A stretch of DNA of 64,000 nucleotides from Rhodanobacter denitrificans (GTDB lineage: Bacteria > Pseudomonadota > Gammaproteobacteria > Xanthomonadales > Rhodanobacteraceae). Made by a program: the position numbers and the translations under genes. The stretch lies in the NCBI GenBank assembly GCA_017848855.1, contig JAFIHF010000036.1, forward strand, positions 30,954 to 94,953, read 5' to 3'. The notes beneath the pieces were generated by a model, which saw only the letters and a list, made by a program, of their open reading frames with translations, was not told where the DNA came from and did not search any database. Every line of letters begins with the position of its first letter. The stretch's first letter is position 1. Below, piece after piece: positions 35,633-45,684 of this stretch.

Positions 35633-38287
35633 TCAGCCGCCGTGCTTCGCCAGCCAAGCATCCACCGCCGGCAGGCGATCCTTGCGGATCATCAGGCGGT
35701 ACTCGATGTTGGCGATCGCGGCTTGCGCCGGGCGGCGCGCGGAGGGATCGATGGTGGCCTCGTAGGCCTTGATCTTCGCGATCATCGTCGGGTCGAACGA
35801 GCTGCCGCCCAGCGACGGGTAGTAGCGGCTGCTGGAGGTGGAATCGACCAGCTTGTCCACCTGCGCGCGGTGCGCCATGGCGAAGTCGTAGGCCATTTCC
35901 GGATGCCGCCAGGACACGCCGCGGATCATGCCGGCGCTGTTGGTGGCTCCCGGTTCGGCGGTGAGCGCGAGGTCGAGCGCGCGCTGCGCCAGCGCCTTGT
36001 CCTCGGCGGCGGCGAGCAGGCGGTACAGGCGATCCTTGATCATCGGCGACTGCTCGGCCTTGGCCTGCGCGTGCAGCTTGTCCCAGGTGGCCGCGTCGGC
36101 GTATTCGGCCACGATGCCGAGGATGATCTTGCGCAGCGCCGCCGGCACCGCCTTCGGGTCGGTGGCCTGCGCGTCGTAGCGGCGGCGCACTTCCTTCAGC
36201 ATGTCCTGGTCGCCCAGCTCGGCCAGCGTGCCGATCAGCTGCGTGCGCAGCAGCGTGGTGGAGGTGCTCTCGTCCGGCTTCGCGTCCCAGCCCACGCGCG
36301 CGAACACGGGCCTCAGCTGCGCCACGGCGTACTTGCGGAAGCGCGACTGCCGCGCCTGGTCGCCGCGGTAGTAGTCGTCCAGCGCGGCGAGGCTGCCGGC
36401 CACTTCCGCCCAGATTTCCGGCGCGGCGTCGGCCGGCGTGGCCTTGGCCATGTCGAGGAAGTCCGACACCGGCTGCAGGCCAACCATGCCTTCGGACCAG
36501 GCGTCGCTCATCAGGCCGAGCTGGTCGATGGGCGCGAGCCTGGTGAAGTCCTGCTTCAGCGCGGCGAGCTGCGCCGGCGCGTAGAGCGTGCGGTAGTAGC
36601 CGCTCTGCCCCGCGTTCACCAGCACCGGGCCGCAGCCCTGCAGCTTCAGCGTGGCGGTGCCGTCGACCAGGGTGCTGGCAGCGGGATGGCCCACGACCGC
36701 GGCGCTCACCGGCACATGCCAGCGCAAGGGTTTCTTGTTGGGGCGATCCTTGGTGAACTCGCCCTGGGTGAGCTTCACCGTGGTGGCGCCGTTGCTGCAC
36801 ACGGCGGCGCCCACCTCGATCAGCGGCACGCCCGGCTGCAGGGTGAAGTCGTGCGCCACCCGGGTGATCGGCTTGCCGCCGGCCACGCCGTCCATCGCGT
36901 GCCAGAGATCGTCGGACACCGCATTGCCGTAGGCGTGCGCCTGCAGGTAGTTGTGCACGCCCTGGCGCCAGGCCTCGGGGCCCATGTACGCCTCCAGCAT
37001 GCGGATCACCGCCTCGCCCTTGGAGTAGGTGATGGTGTCGAAGGCCTGGCTGGCCTGCTCCACCGTGGCGATCTTCTGCACGACGGGGTGGGTGGACGCG
37101 GCGGCATCCACCGACATCGCGCCCTCGCGCACGCGCACGGCGCCCAGCGCGGTGTTCCATTCCGGATGCTGCTTCTCGGTCTCGCGCGCCTCCATCCACG
37201 AGGCGAAGCCTTCGTTCAACCACAGGTTGTCCCACCAGCGCATGGTCACCAGGTCGCCGAACCACTGGTGCGCCATCTCGTGTGCCGCGGTGGAAAACAC
37301 GTTCTGCTTGTCGCCCTGGGTGGAGTACGCCGGGTCGAGCAGCATCGCGTACTCGAAGGTGAAGATCGCGCCCCAGTTCTCCATCGCCGAGAAGAACTGG
37401 CTGCTGCCCGGCGCCGCGATGTTGTCCAGCTTCGGCAGCGGGTACTTGATGCCGAAATACCGGTTGTAGTCGTGCAGGATGGCCTTGGCCGAATCCAGCG
37501 CGAACTGCGCCTGCGCCTCCTTGCCCTTCTGCATCACCACGCCGATCTCGGTGCCGTCCGAGGTGGTGGTGGCGCGGTCGAAATCGCCGAGGCCGAAGAA
37601 CAGCAGGTAGGTGGACATCTTCGGCGTGGTCTGGAACGTGACCTTCTCCAGCCCGTTGCCGAGCGCGCTCTTCGCCGCCACCGGCATATTGCTCACCGCC
37701 ATCTGGTCGGCAGGCACGGTGACGGTGAGGTCGAACGTGGCCTTGTAGTTCGGTTCGTCCCACGAGGGGATGAAGCGGCGCGCGTCGGAGTTCTCGAACT
37801 GGGTGAACAGCGCGCGCTTGTTGCCCGACGCGGTGGGGTAGTCGATCGCGAACAGGCCGTTGGCCTGGGTGCCGATGGTGCCGGTGTAGTCCATCGCGAG
37901 CTGGTAGCTGCCCGGCGCAATGGTCTTGTCGAAGCTGAAGGTGGCGGTCTGTGCCTTCGCGTCCACCGCGACCTTGGCGGCGACGGCCGCGCCCTTGCCC
38001 GATGCCGGCAGCAGCTTCACCGACGAGAACGTCATGCCTTCCGCATTCAGCGTGATGCTGCTGGTGGGCCGCTCCACGCGCACGTCCACCGTCACCTGGC
38101 CGTCGAAGCTCAGTTTGTCCGCATGCGGCTCGATCGCCACCGCGTAATGCACCGGCTGCACGCCGCGCGGCAGCTGGGTGGGGGCGAGCGACGGCTCGGC
38201 CGCCGCCGGCTGCGCCGGCAACGCCAGCGTGGCGCCGGCGGACATGGCGAGCGCCAGCGCGATCGCGGAAACCAGGGACTTGCGCAT
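35633..38287 (-). CDS. M1-family metallo-aminopeptidase, exported
   Basis: An 884-residue zinc aminopeptidase of the M1 family (ERAP/PepN-like). The signal peptide is MRKSLVSAIALALAMSAG ... LPAQPAAA. The exopeptidase motif is the variant SAMEN (FFSAMENWGAIF) in place of GAMEN, followed by HEMAHQWFGDLVTMRWWDNL then WLNEGFA, the HExxH-x18-E zinc site. A C-terminal ERAP1-like helical domain completes the protein. AGAGAGG precedes the ATG at 38287; a longer frame runs into the msrA side and is rejected. It probably trims peptides in the periplasm or outside the cell. Confidence 0.93.
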   Translation of the reverse strand: MRKSLVSAIALALAMSAGATLALPAQPAAAEPSLAPTQLPRGVQPVHYAVAIEPHADKLSFDGQVTVDVRVERPTSSITLNAEGMTFSSVKLLPASGKGAAVAAKVAVDAKAQTATFSFDKTIAPGSYQLAMDYTGTIGTQANGLFAIDYPTASGNKRALFTQFENSDARRFIPSWDEPNYKATFDLTVTVPADQMAVSNMPVAAKSALGNGLEKVTFQTTPKMSTYLLFFGLGDFDRATTTSDGTEIGVVMQKGKEAQAQFALDSAKAILHDYNRYFGIKYPLPKLDNIAAPGSSQFFSAMENWGAIFTFEYAMLLDPAYSTQGDKQNVFSTAAHEMAHQWFGDLVTMRWWDNLWLNEGFASWMEARETEKQHPEWNTALGAVRVREGAMSVDAAASTHPVVQKIATVEQASQAFDTITYSKGEAVIRMLEAYMGPEAWRQGVHNYLQAHAYGNAVSDDLWHAMDGVAGGKPITRVAHDFTLQPGVPLIEVGAAVCSNGATTVKLTQGEFTKDRPNKKPLRWHVPVSAAVVGHPAASTLVDGTATLKLQGCGPVLVNAGQSGYYRTLYAPAQLAALKQDFTRLAPIDQLGLMSDAWSEGMVGLQPVSDFLDMAKATPADAAPEIWAEVAGSLAALDDYYRGDQARQSRFRKYAVAQLRPVFARVGWDAKPDESTSTTLLRTQLIGTLAELGDQDMLKEVRRRYDAQATDPKAVPAALRKIILGIVAEYADAATWDKLHAQAKAEQSPMIKDRLYRLLAAAEDKALAQRALDLALTAEPGATNSAGMIRGVSWRHPEMAYDFAMAHRAQVDKLVDSTSSSRYYPSLGGSSFDPTMIAKIKAYEATIDPSARRPAQAAIANIEYRLMIRKDRLPAVDAWLAKHGG

Positions 38288-38461
38288 GAAAACCTCTCTT
38301 GGGCGGACATGGCGCGGGTGACGCCGGAGGCATCGCGTCGCGCACGAAACGGCAACAATCGCGCATCGTCGCGCCAACCGCCGCCGGCAGGTAGCGCCGG
38401 AAGTCATGGAGCAAGGCACGAATGCTTGTCGGCCCGCGCCGCGCCGGCGCGCGCCCGGCGA

Positions 38462-38980
38462 TCAGCGCCCGTCGGTATCCGCCCGCCGCGGCAGGCGCCA
38501 GCCCGGCCGCACGAAATGGCAGGTATAGCCGCCGGGATAATGCTGCAGGTAGTCCTGATGCTCGGGCTCGGCTTCCCAGAAGTCGCCCAGCGGCTGCACC
38601 TCGGTGACTACTTTGCCCGGCCACAGGCCCGAGGCGTCCACGTCGGCAATGGTGTCTTCGGCGATGCGCTGCTGCGCCTCGCTGGCATACAGGATCATCG
38701 AGCGGTAGGAGCTGCCGCGGTCGTTGCCTTGCCGGTTCGGCGTGCTCGGGTCGTGGATCTGGAAGAAGAACTCCAGCAGTTCGCGGTAGCCGATGCGCGC
38801 GGAGTCGAACACGATCTCCACCGCCTCGGCATGCGTGCCGTGCCGGCGATAGGTGGCGTTGGGCACGTCGCCGCCGGCGTAACCCACGCGCGTGGACAGC
38901 ACGCCCGGCTGCTTGCGCAACAGCTCCTGCATGCCCCAGAAGCAGCCGCCGGCAAGCACGGCGCGTTCGCTGGCCATCAT
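38462..38980 (-). CDS. msrA: Peptide-methionine (S)-S-oxide reductase MsrA
   Basis: A 172-residue MsrA with the catalytic Cys13 in GGCFWG and the conserved EVVFD-like, YR and HxxYLQ motifs ([37 protein letters not shown]). It reduces the S epimer of methionine sulfoxide. The start ATGATG overlaps the msrB stop (TGA inside ATGATG), so the two are coupled. It is the last gene of the run sigma factor, anti-sigma factor, msrB, msrA. Confidence 0.96.
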   Translation of the reverse strand: MMASERAVLAGGCFWGMQELLRKQPGVLSTRVGYAGGDVPNATYRRHGTHAEAVEIVFDSARIGYRELLEFFFQIHDPSTPNRQGNDRGSSYRSMILYASEAQQRIAEDTIADVDASGLWPGKVVTEVQPLGDFWEAEPEHQDYLQHYPGGYTCHFVRPGWRLPRRADTDGR

Positions 38981-39423
38981 TCGCCCTCCACCTGGTCGAG
39001 ATACGCGCCATAGCCTTCCGCCTCCATGTCGGCGCGCGGTACGAAGCGCAGCGCGGCGGAGTTGATGCAGTAGCGCAGGCCGCCGCGCTCGGCGGGGCCG
39101 TCCGGAAAGACGTGTCCCAGATGGCTGTCGCCCTGCGCCGAGCGCACTTCGGTGCGGATCATGCCGTGCGTGGCGTCGCGCAACTCGCGCACGCTCGCCG
39201 GCTGCAGCGGCCTGGTGAAGCTGGGCCAGCCGCAGTGCGAATCGAACTTGTCGGCGGAGGCGAACAGCGGTTCGCCCGACACCACGTCCACGTAGATGCC
39301 CGCGGCCTTGTGGTGCAGGTATTCGCCGGTGCCGGGGTACTCGGTGGCGTTCTCCTGCGTGACGCGGTACTGCTCCGGCGTCAGGCGCGCAAGCGCTTCG
39401 GGGGTCTTGCGGTACACGGACAT
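38977..39423 (-). CDS. msrB: Peptide-methionine (R)-S-oxide reductase MsrB
   Basis: A 148-residue MsrB. Conserved blocks are [35 protein letters not shown] and the catalytic Cys in [11 protein letters not shown]. The CxxC pairs that hold structural zinc in many MsrB proteins are absent (GEPLF in place of CG.PLF), so this is the zinc-free type. It reduces the R epimer of methionine sulfoxide. It begins 95 bases after the anti-sigma stop and overlaps msrA. Confidence 0.96.
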   Translation of the reverse strand: MSVYRKTPEALARLTPEQYRVTQENATEYPGTGEYLHHKAAGIYVDVVSGEPLFASADKFDSHCGWPSFTRPLQPASVRELRDATHGMIRTEVRSAQGDSHLGHVFPDGPAERGGLRYCINSAALRFVPRADMEAEGYGAYLDQVEGE

Positions 39424-39518
39424 GATGGGTCTCCGTGGTGGTCGACTCGAACGAGATGGGGGTGCGCGCCTCCGATCCAAGAACCATGCTTCAGCAAGAG
39501 CCGAGGCACCCGGGGCCT

Positions 39519-40265
39519 TCAGCGCCAACCCGCCGCCCTTGCCGCGCGCTCCTGCTGCGCATCGAAGATGTTTCCGCGCAGGCGCGCGTCGATCGCTGCC
39601 TGCACCGCGGGCGGCAGTTCGCTCGCGGCCTGGCGCAGTTCGCCGCCGGCGGACTGCTCCGCCGCACCGAACACCGGCAGCTCCCAGCCCGCCGCCGTGT
39701 GGCAGGCCAGCCCGGCGCGCGCCGGCGGCGTGCGGACGGTGAAGCTGCGGCAGATCTGTCCGTCCTTGCTGCGGAAGCTGAGGCCGATCGCCACCGGTGA
39801 CTGCGTATCCGGCGCGCTCGCCAGTTCCCGGTCGAGCGCGTGCGCCAGCGCGCCCGCGGCGAACTGCTGGCCGCCTTGCGTGCGCATCAGAACGTTGCCG
39901 GACTGCCACCACCACAGCCCCGCGGCCAGCAGGGCCAGCGAGGCCGCGAGCGCGGCGCCCGGCAGCCAGCGGCGACGCAGCACATGGCGATGACGGGAGG
40001 CCTCCGTACCGCGTGCGCGGAACGGCAGCACCGTGCCTTCCGGTGCGGACGGCGGCTGCAACAGGGCGGACAGGCGTGCGGGCACCGGTTCGTCCAGCAC
40101 CGGATCGAACGCGGCCCGCAGTTGCGCATTCAGGGCCTGCAACTGCCGCACGCGACGCGCCAGCGCCTCGTCCTGCGCCAGCGCCGCCTCGACGCGCGCG
40201 GCCTCCGCGGCGTCGAGCGCACCGTCCACGTATGCCTGCAAGCTGTCGTCGTCGATCGGGTTCAT
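39519..40265 (-). CDS. Membrane-bound anti-sigma factor
   Basis: A 248-residue protein with an N-terminal cytoplasmic domain ([20 protein letters not shown] ... ), typical of anti-sigma factors without the zinc HxxxCxxC motif. One transmembrane helix follows (about 96-115, [20 protein letters not shown]), then a periplasmic domain with a few Cys. The ATG overlaps the sigma factor stop (ATGA). It should hold the sigma factor at the membrane until an envelope or redox signal releases it. Confidence 0.85.
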   Translation of the reverse strand: MNPIDDDSLQAYVDGALDAAEAARVEAALAQDEALARRVRQLQALNAQLRAAFDPVLDEPVPARLSALLQPPSAPEGTVLPFRARGTEASRHRHVLRRRWLPGAALAASLALLAAGLWWWQSGNVLMRTQGGQQFAAGALAHALDRELASAPDTQSPVAIGLSFRSKDGQICRSFTVRTPPARAGLACHTAAGWELPVFGAAEQSAGGELRQAASELPPAVQAAIDARLRGNIFDAQQERAARAAGWR

Positions 40266-40753
40266 GCGTCGTTCCCAAGATGGGCCTGCAAGGCGGCGCG
40301 GGCGCGGGCCAGGCGGCTGGTGACGGTGCCCACCGGCACCTCCAGCAAGGCGGCGGCCGCGTCGTAGGACAGGCCTTCGACCAGCACCAGCGCCACCACT
40401 TCGCGATGGTCGGGCGGAAGCATCGCCAGCGCCTGCGCCAGCTCCAGCTGCTGCGCGTGCCGCGCGTCGCTGCCGTCGGCCACCGCCGCGCCGCTTTCCT
40501 CCGGCGCGAACAGGTGCTGCGCCCGGCCGCGCGTGCGCATCTCGTCGCGCCAGGCGTTGCGCGCGATCGCGAACACCCACTTGTCCAGCGGGGCGTCCGG
40601 CCGCCACTGCGCGGCACGGGCGAGCGCGCGCTCCAGCACCACCTGCACCAGGTCGTCGGCATCGGCGGCCTGCCCGGCCAGCGCCCGCGCGAGGCGGCGC
40701 AGGCGCGGCAGCAACGGGATCAGACCTTCGCGCACGGCATCGCTCGAATGCAC
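40262..40753 (-). CDS. ECF-family RNA polymerase sigma factor
   Basis: A 163-residue two-domain sigma-70. Region 2 has [18 protein letters not shown] and [15 protein letters not shown]. Region 4 has [20 protein letters not shown] and [17 protein letters not shown]. It is translated first in the operon with its anti-sigma factor. It diverges from the subtilase gene (121 bases between starts). Linkage to msrBA suggests oxidative damage to methionine as a target response; its promoter could not be recognised. Confidence 0.92.
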   Translation of the reverse strand: MHSSDAVREGLIPLLPRLRRLARALAGQAADADDLVQVVLERALARAAQWRPDAPLDKWVFAIARNAWRDEMRTRGRAQHLFAPEESGAAVADGSDARHAQQLELAQALAMLPPDHREVVALVLVEGLSYDAAAALLEVPVGTVTSRLARARAALQAHLGNDA

Positions 40754-40874
40754 GCATCACCTTCCACTACGTCTGGCGGGGCGGATTCCTTCCCTCGCGC
40801 GCAGCGGCGCGGTTCGGGGGTGTAAAGCGCCGCAATGCTAGCATCCGGCCCCATCGTTCCCGAGGTGCCTGGCC

Positions 40875-42116
40875 ATGCCTCCGTGCCGTGTTTCCGCGCT
40901 CGTCGTGCCGGTCCTGCTTGCGCTGCTGTCGCTGGGTCGCGCCGCGCCGGTGCAGGCCCAGGTGCTCGGCCCCTTGCAGCGCCTGCCCAACGGCCTGCCG
41001 CTGCCCGCCACGCCCTTGCCCGTCGCGCTGCCCGCGACGAAGCTGCGCAGCGTCGACGACCTGCTGGCGCAGACGCAGACCCTCAGCCGCAAACTGCAGA
41101 TCCGCAACCTGCTGCGCAGCGAGCCGCGCCGCGTCGACGTCGATCCGCAGGGCGCACCGATCCTGCGCGGCGAATTCCTCGTCGTCGGCCTCGCGGGGGC
41201 GCCGCTCGACGCGGTGCGCGCGCAGGGCTTCGAAGTGGTGCCCGCGAGCGCGGCGGACACGGCGCTGGGGCTGGACCTCGCGGTCCTGCGCGACACCCGT
41301 GGCCGCAGCACGGCGGCGGCGATGCGCGCGTTGCAGCAGGCGGCGCCCACGGCGAACTTCGCCTACCAGCATCTCTACCTGCCGGCGGGCAGCGGCGATG
41401 TCGGCACGGCATCCACGACGGCCGCGCCGCCATCCGCGGCAATGGCGCGGCGCATCGGGCTGGTCGACGGCGGCGTCGACCCGAGCGATCCCGCGCTGGC
41501 GCAGGCGCATATCGAACGCCACGGCTGCGCGAAGCCCAGCCCGTCGCGCCACGGCACGGCGGTCGCCGCGCGCCTCGTCGCCGGCGACCCGAACCGCTTG
41601 TACGCCGCCGACCTGTGGTGCGGCGATGCGGTCGGCGGCACCACCTCCGGCCTCGTCGACGCGCTCGCGTGGATGGCCGGCGAAGGCGTGCCGGTGATCA
41701 ACATCAGCCTGGTCGGGCCGGACAACCCGGTGCTCGCGCGCGCGGTGCAGGCGATGATCGCGCGCGGCCACGTGCTGGTCGCCGCGGTCGGCAACGACGG
41801 GCCCGCGGCGCCGCCGCTGTTCCCCGCGGCCTACCCCGGCGTGATCGGCGTCAGCGGTGTCGACGCGCACGAACGCGTGCTGCCCGAGGCGGCCAGCGGC
41901 GCGCAGGTGGCGTTCTGCGCGTCCGGCGTGGTCGGCCACGGCCGCGACATGCTGCGCGGCACCTCGTTCGCGGCACCGATCGTGGCGCACCTCGCCGATC
42001 GCCTGCTGGATGCGCCCCGCCCCGGCGCCACGGCGCAGGTGCTGCATTCGCTGATCGGCGAGGCGCAGGCACTCGGCCCGCGCTGCGGCCACGGCCTGCT
42101 GTCGCCGGGAAACTGA
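40875..42116 (+). CDS. Secreted subtilisin-like serine protease (S8)
   Basis: A 413-residue preproprotein. A signal peptide ends about VQA-28, and a proregion of roughly 160 residues follows. The catalytic domain has Asp198 (RIGLVDGGVD), His226 (SRHGTAVAA), oxyanion Asn307 (VGNDGP) and Ser364 (RGTSFAAPIVA), so the triad is intact. It is short for a subtilase, with few insertions. The gene diverges from the ECF sigma operon and precedes a secreted low-complexity protein with the same predicted mature start (QVLG). It may process or be paired with that protein. Confidence 0.92.
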   Translation: MPPCRVSALVVPVLLALLSLGRAAPVQAQVLGPLQRLPNGLPLPATPLPVALPATKLRSVDDLLAQTQTLSRKLQIRNLLRSEPRRVDVDPQGAPILRGEFLVVGLAGAPLDAVRAQGFEVVPASAADTALGLDLAVLRDTRGRSTAAAMRALQQAAPTANFAYQHLYLPAGSGDVGTASTTAAPPSAAMARRIGLVDGGVDPSDPALAQAHIERHGCAKPSPSRHGTAVAARLVAGDPNRLYAADLWCGDAVGGTTSGLVDALAWMAGEGVPVINISLVGPDNPVLARAVQAMIARGHVLVAAVGNDGPAAPPLFPAAYPGVIGVSGVDAHERVLPEAASGAQVAFCASGVVGHGRDMLRGTSFAAPIVAHLADRLLDAPRPGATAQVLHSLIGEAQALGPRCGHGLLSPGN

Positions 42117-42216
42117 ACACTTGCCAACCGCGTCCGGGCGTCGCGGAAGGATCGTCCGGGCCCGCACGTAATGGACCCTGCAAGCCGCGGATTCGCCGCC
42201 GGCAGGAGGTCCTCCC

Positions 42217-43140
42217 ATGCGCCACACGACACTCAACCTCGCCCTGTTCGCCGGCAGCCTGGCCCTGGCCGCAATCACGCCGACACACGCCCAGGTCTTG
42301 GGCGGCGGCGGCCTCGCCGGCCGGCTGGGCGGCCAGGTTCCCGCCATGGCCGGGCAGCTGGGCGGCCAGATCGGCGGCTCCGCGCACGGCATGGGCGCCA
42401 TCGGCCTGCCCAATATCGATACCCGCGCCGCCGAACGCCAGGCCGAACGCCTGCGCCAGCGTGCCGCTTCGACGGCGCAAGCCGCGACGCATGCAGTCGC
42501 CCCGTCGAATAGCCAGGCGAGCGCGAGCGGCGTCGCCGGCCTCGCCGGCGCCGTCGCTGCGAACGCCGGCAATGGCAACCAGGCCACCGCGAACGGCGCG
42601 GCCGACCTGAGCTCCGCCGCGAGCGGCGCCATCGACGACTCCGGCGCGCGCGATGCCGTGACCGGCACCGCAGGCCAGGCCGTGGGCCGGGCGCGTTCCG
42701 CGGCCTCGTCGGCCGCAAGCGGAGCCCGCGGCGCGTTGAACGGTGCGCGCAATGCGGCCGGGCAAGCGATCGGCAACGGCGCCTCCGCGGCCCAGGGCGC
42801 CGGTGCGCTGGCGACGAATGGCGCCGGCAATGCTTCCTCGCAGGCAGGTTCGGCCGGCTCGGACGCAGCGGAGCAGTCGTCGGGCCAAGCCTCGGGCAAC
42901 GAGTCCACGCCGTCGTCGCAGCCGTCCAAGCCCGCGAGCAGCGCCGACCATCGTTCGGCCCAGGCATCGGGCGCGACCGCCGGTAGCGGCAGCACGCAGG
43001 CGGGTACTGGTTCGACCTCGGGCACGCAGGGCTCGGCGGCCGCCAGCGGTCAGGCCAACGCGCAAGGCTCGGCCAGTGGCGACGGCCTCTCCGCCTCGGT
43101 GCAGGCCGGCGGCAGCGCCAACGCGGACGCCCAGCACTGA
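42217..43140 (+). CDS. Secreted Gly/Ala/Ser-rich low-complexity protein
   Basis: A 307-residue protein not matching any family I recognise. The signal peptide is MRHTTLNLALFAGSLALAAI ... THA, followed by QVLGGGGLAGRLGGQ. The rest is dominated by Ala, Gly, Ser, Asn and Gln, with many SGxAx and GNA repeats and no cysteine. It should be exported and mostly disordered, perhaps a surface or matrix protein. AGGAGGT at 6-base spacing before the ATG predicts strong translation. It follows the subtilase gene by 100 bases and ends at a strong terminator. Confidence 0.75.
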   Translation: MRHTTLNLALFAGSLALAAITPTHAQVLGGGGLAGRLGGQVPAMAGQLGGQIGGSAHGMGAIGLPNIDTRAAERQAERLRQRAASTAQAATHAVAPSNSQASASGVAGLAGAVAANAGNGNQATANGAADLSSAASGAIDDSGARDAVTGTAGQAVGRARSAASSAASGARGALNGARNAAGQAIGNGASAAQGAGALATNGAGNASSQAGSAGSDAAEQSSGQASGNESTPSSQPSKPASSADHRSAQASGATAGSGSTQAGTGSTSGTQGSAAASGQANAQGSASGDGLSASVQAGGSANADAQH

Positions 43141-43159
43141 ACCACCGCTGCGGCAAGGC

Positions 43160-43192
43160 ACGGAGCCCCGACCAACGGGGCTCCGTCGTTTT
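43160..43192 (+). terminator. Terminator of the low-complexity protein gene
   Basis: An 11-bp stem ACGGAGCCCCG/CGGGGCTCCGT around ACCAA is followed by CGTTTT. Confidence 0.92.
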
Positions 43193-43216
43193 CATCCAGC
43201 CAGTCGCGCATCAACA

Positions 43217-43241
43217 GAAAGCCCCGCATGGCGGGGCTTTC
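43217..43241 (-). terminator. Terminator of purA
   Basis: On the minus strand GAAAGCCCCGC and GCGGGGCTTTC pair around CAT, followed by TGTTGATG. It ends 27 bases after the purA stop. Confidence 0.8.
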
Positions 43242-43267
43242 GTGTGTGCAGCGAACAGCGAGCCAGC

Positions 43268-44629
<1,362 letters not shown>

Positions 44630-44702
44630 TCAGCAAGTCGCCCGGCCTGCGGCATCCTGCCTCCGGCGCTCGCCGGGACGGAATGCCATTCAAGGCATTC
44701 CG

Positions 44703-44756
44703 TCAGTTTCCGGCTCGCCCCCACTGCGCGCCGAGGATGACTACTGACTTGCCCAT
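44703..44756 (-). pseudogene. Truncated purA duplicate, 17-codon open frame
   Basis: The upstream copy keeps the purA ATG and then reads [17 protein letters not shown] before TGA. It is the first start codon met by transcripts coming from hflC into purA, so it could act as a decoy or leader peptide. Confidence 0.8.
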
Positions 44757-44760
44757 GATG
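44719..44760. repeat. Direct repeat copy 2: duplicated purA 5' end
   Basis: Exact 42-base match to the purA start at an offset of 196. Between the copies lies sequence with a hairpin GACGGAATGCC-ATTCAA-GGCATTCCGTC (44677-44704). Confidence 0.95.
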
Positions 44761-44811
44761 TTCTCGCTGGAAATTGCAAAATGAAATGAGGTATCGGCCG
44801 CCACGACGGCG

Positions 44812-45684
44812 TTAATGCTTGGCCGGCTCCGGGTTGCCGAAGTAGCGCAGGAATTCCGAGTCGGGCTTCAGGATCAGCACGCCGTTGCCGTCCTCGAACG
44901 ACTTCCGGTAGGCGGCGAGGCTGCGGTAGAACGCGAAGAACTCGGGATCCTGGCTGTAGGCCTGGGCGTAGATCGCCGCGGCCTGGGCGTCGCCTTCGCC
45001 GCGCACCTTGGCGGCGTCGCGCTCGGCGTCGGCGCGCAGCACCTGGCCCTGGCGGTCGGCGTCGGCCTTGATCTTCTCCGCCGCTTCCTGGCCGGTGTAG
45101 CGCAGTTCGTTGGCGAGCTGCAGGCGCTCGGCGCGCATGCGCTTGTACACCGATTCGCTGACCTCGTCGGGCAGGTCGATGCGCTTGATGCGCACGTCGA
45201 CCACGGCGATGCCGAGGTTCCTGCGCGCCGAGGCGTCGGTCTGCTGGCGCACGCGCTCGGTGATGTCCTTGCGGCCGCCGGAGATCAGGTCCTGCAGCGT
45301 GCGCGCGTTGAACTCGAAGCGCAGCGCGTCCTTGATGATCGGCGTGAGCCGCTGCTCGGCCTGCAGCTGGTCGCCGCCGGTGGCGCGGTAGTAGGCCGCG
45401 TTGTCGGCGATGCGCCACTTCACGTAGAAGTCGACGTTGACGCTCTTCTTCTCGGAGGTGAAGTAGCGCTCCGGCTGGGCGTCCAGCGACAGGATGCGCT
45501 TGTCGAAGTGCAGCACCTGCTGCAGCACCGGCAGCTTGAAGTGCAGGCCGGGCGGGTAGTCGGCGCGCACGATGCGGCCGAACTGCAGCAGCAGCGCGCT
45601 CTGCCCTTCGCTCACCACGAACATGCTGTTCAGGCCGAGCAGGATCAGCAGCAGCGCCGCGACGATCGCGAGGATGCGCTTCAT
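44812..45684 (-). CDS. hflC: Protease modulator HflC (SPFH protein)
   Basis: A 290-residue SPFH/band 7 membrane protein. One N-terminal helix (ILAIVAALLLILLGLNSMFV) is followed by the band 7 domain (VSEGQSALLLQFGRIVRADY, YPPGLHFKLP) and a charged coiled coil (EAAEKIKADADRQGQVLRADAERDAAKV). HflC and HflK form a periplasm-facing cage around FtsH and modulate its proteolysis. AAGGAGG lies inside the end of hflK, and the ATG overlaps the hflK stop (ATGA). Confidence 0.96.
   Translation of the reverse strand: MKRILAIVAALLLILLGLNSMFVVSEGQSALLLQFGRIVRADYPPGLHFKLPVLQQVLHFDKRILSLDAQPERYFTSEKKSVNVDFYVKWRIADNAAYYRATGGDQLQAEQRLTPIIKDALRFEFNARTLQDLISGGRKDITERVRQQTDASARRNLGIAVVDVRIKRIDLPDEVSESVYKRMRAERLQLANELRYTGQEAAEKIKADADRQGQVLRADAERDAAKVRGEGDAQAAAIYAQAYSQDPEFFAFYRSLAAYRKSFEDGNGVLILKPDSEFLRYFGNPEPAKH

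Noticed and set aside
40754-40874. An ECF-type promoter (GGAATC on the minus strand) autoregulating the sigma gene
   Set aside because: The spacing to a CGT-type -10 is too short, and the start would lie almost on the ATG.
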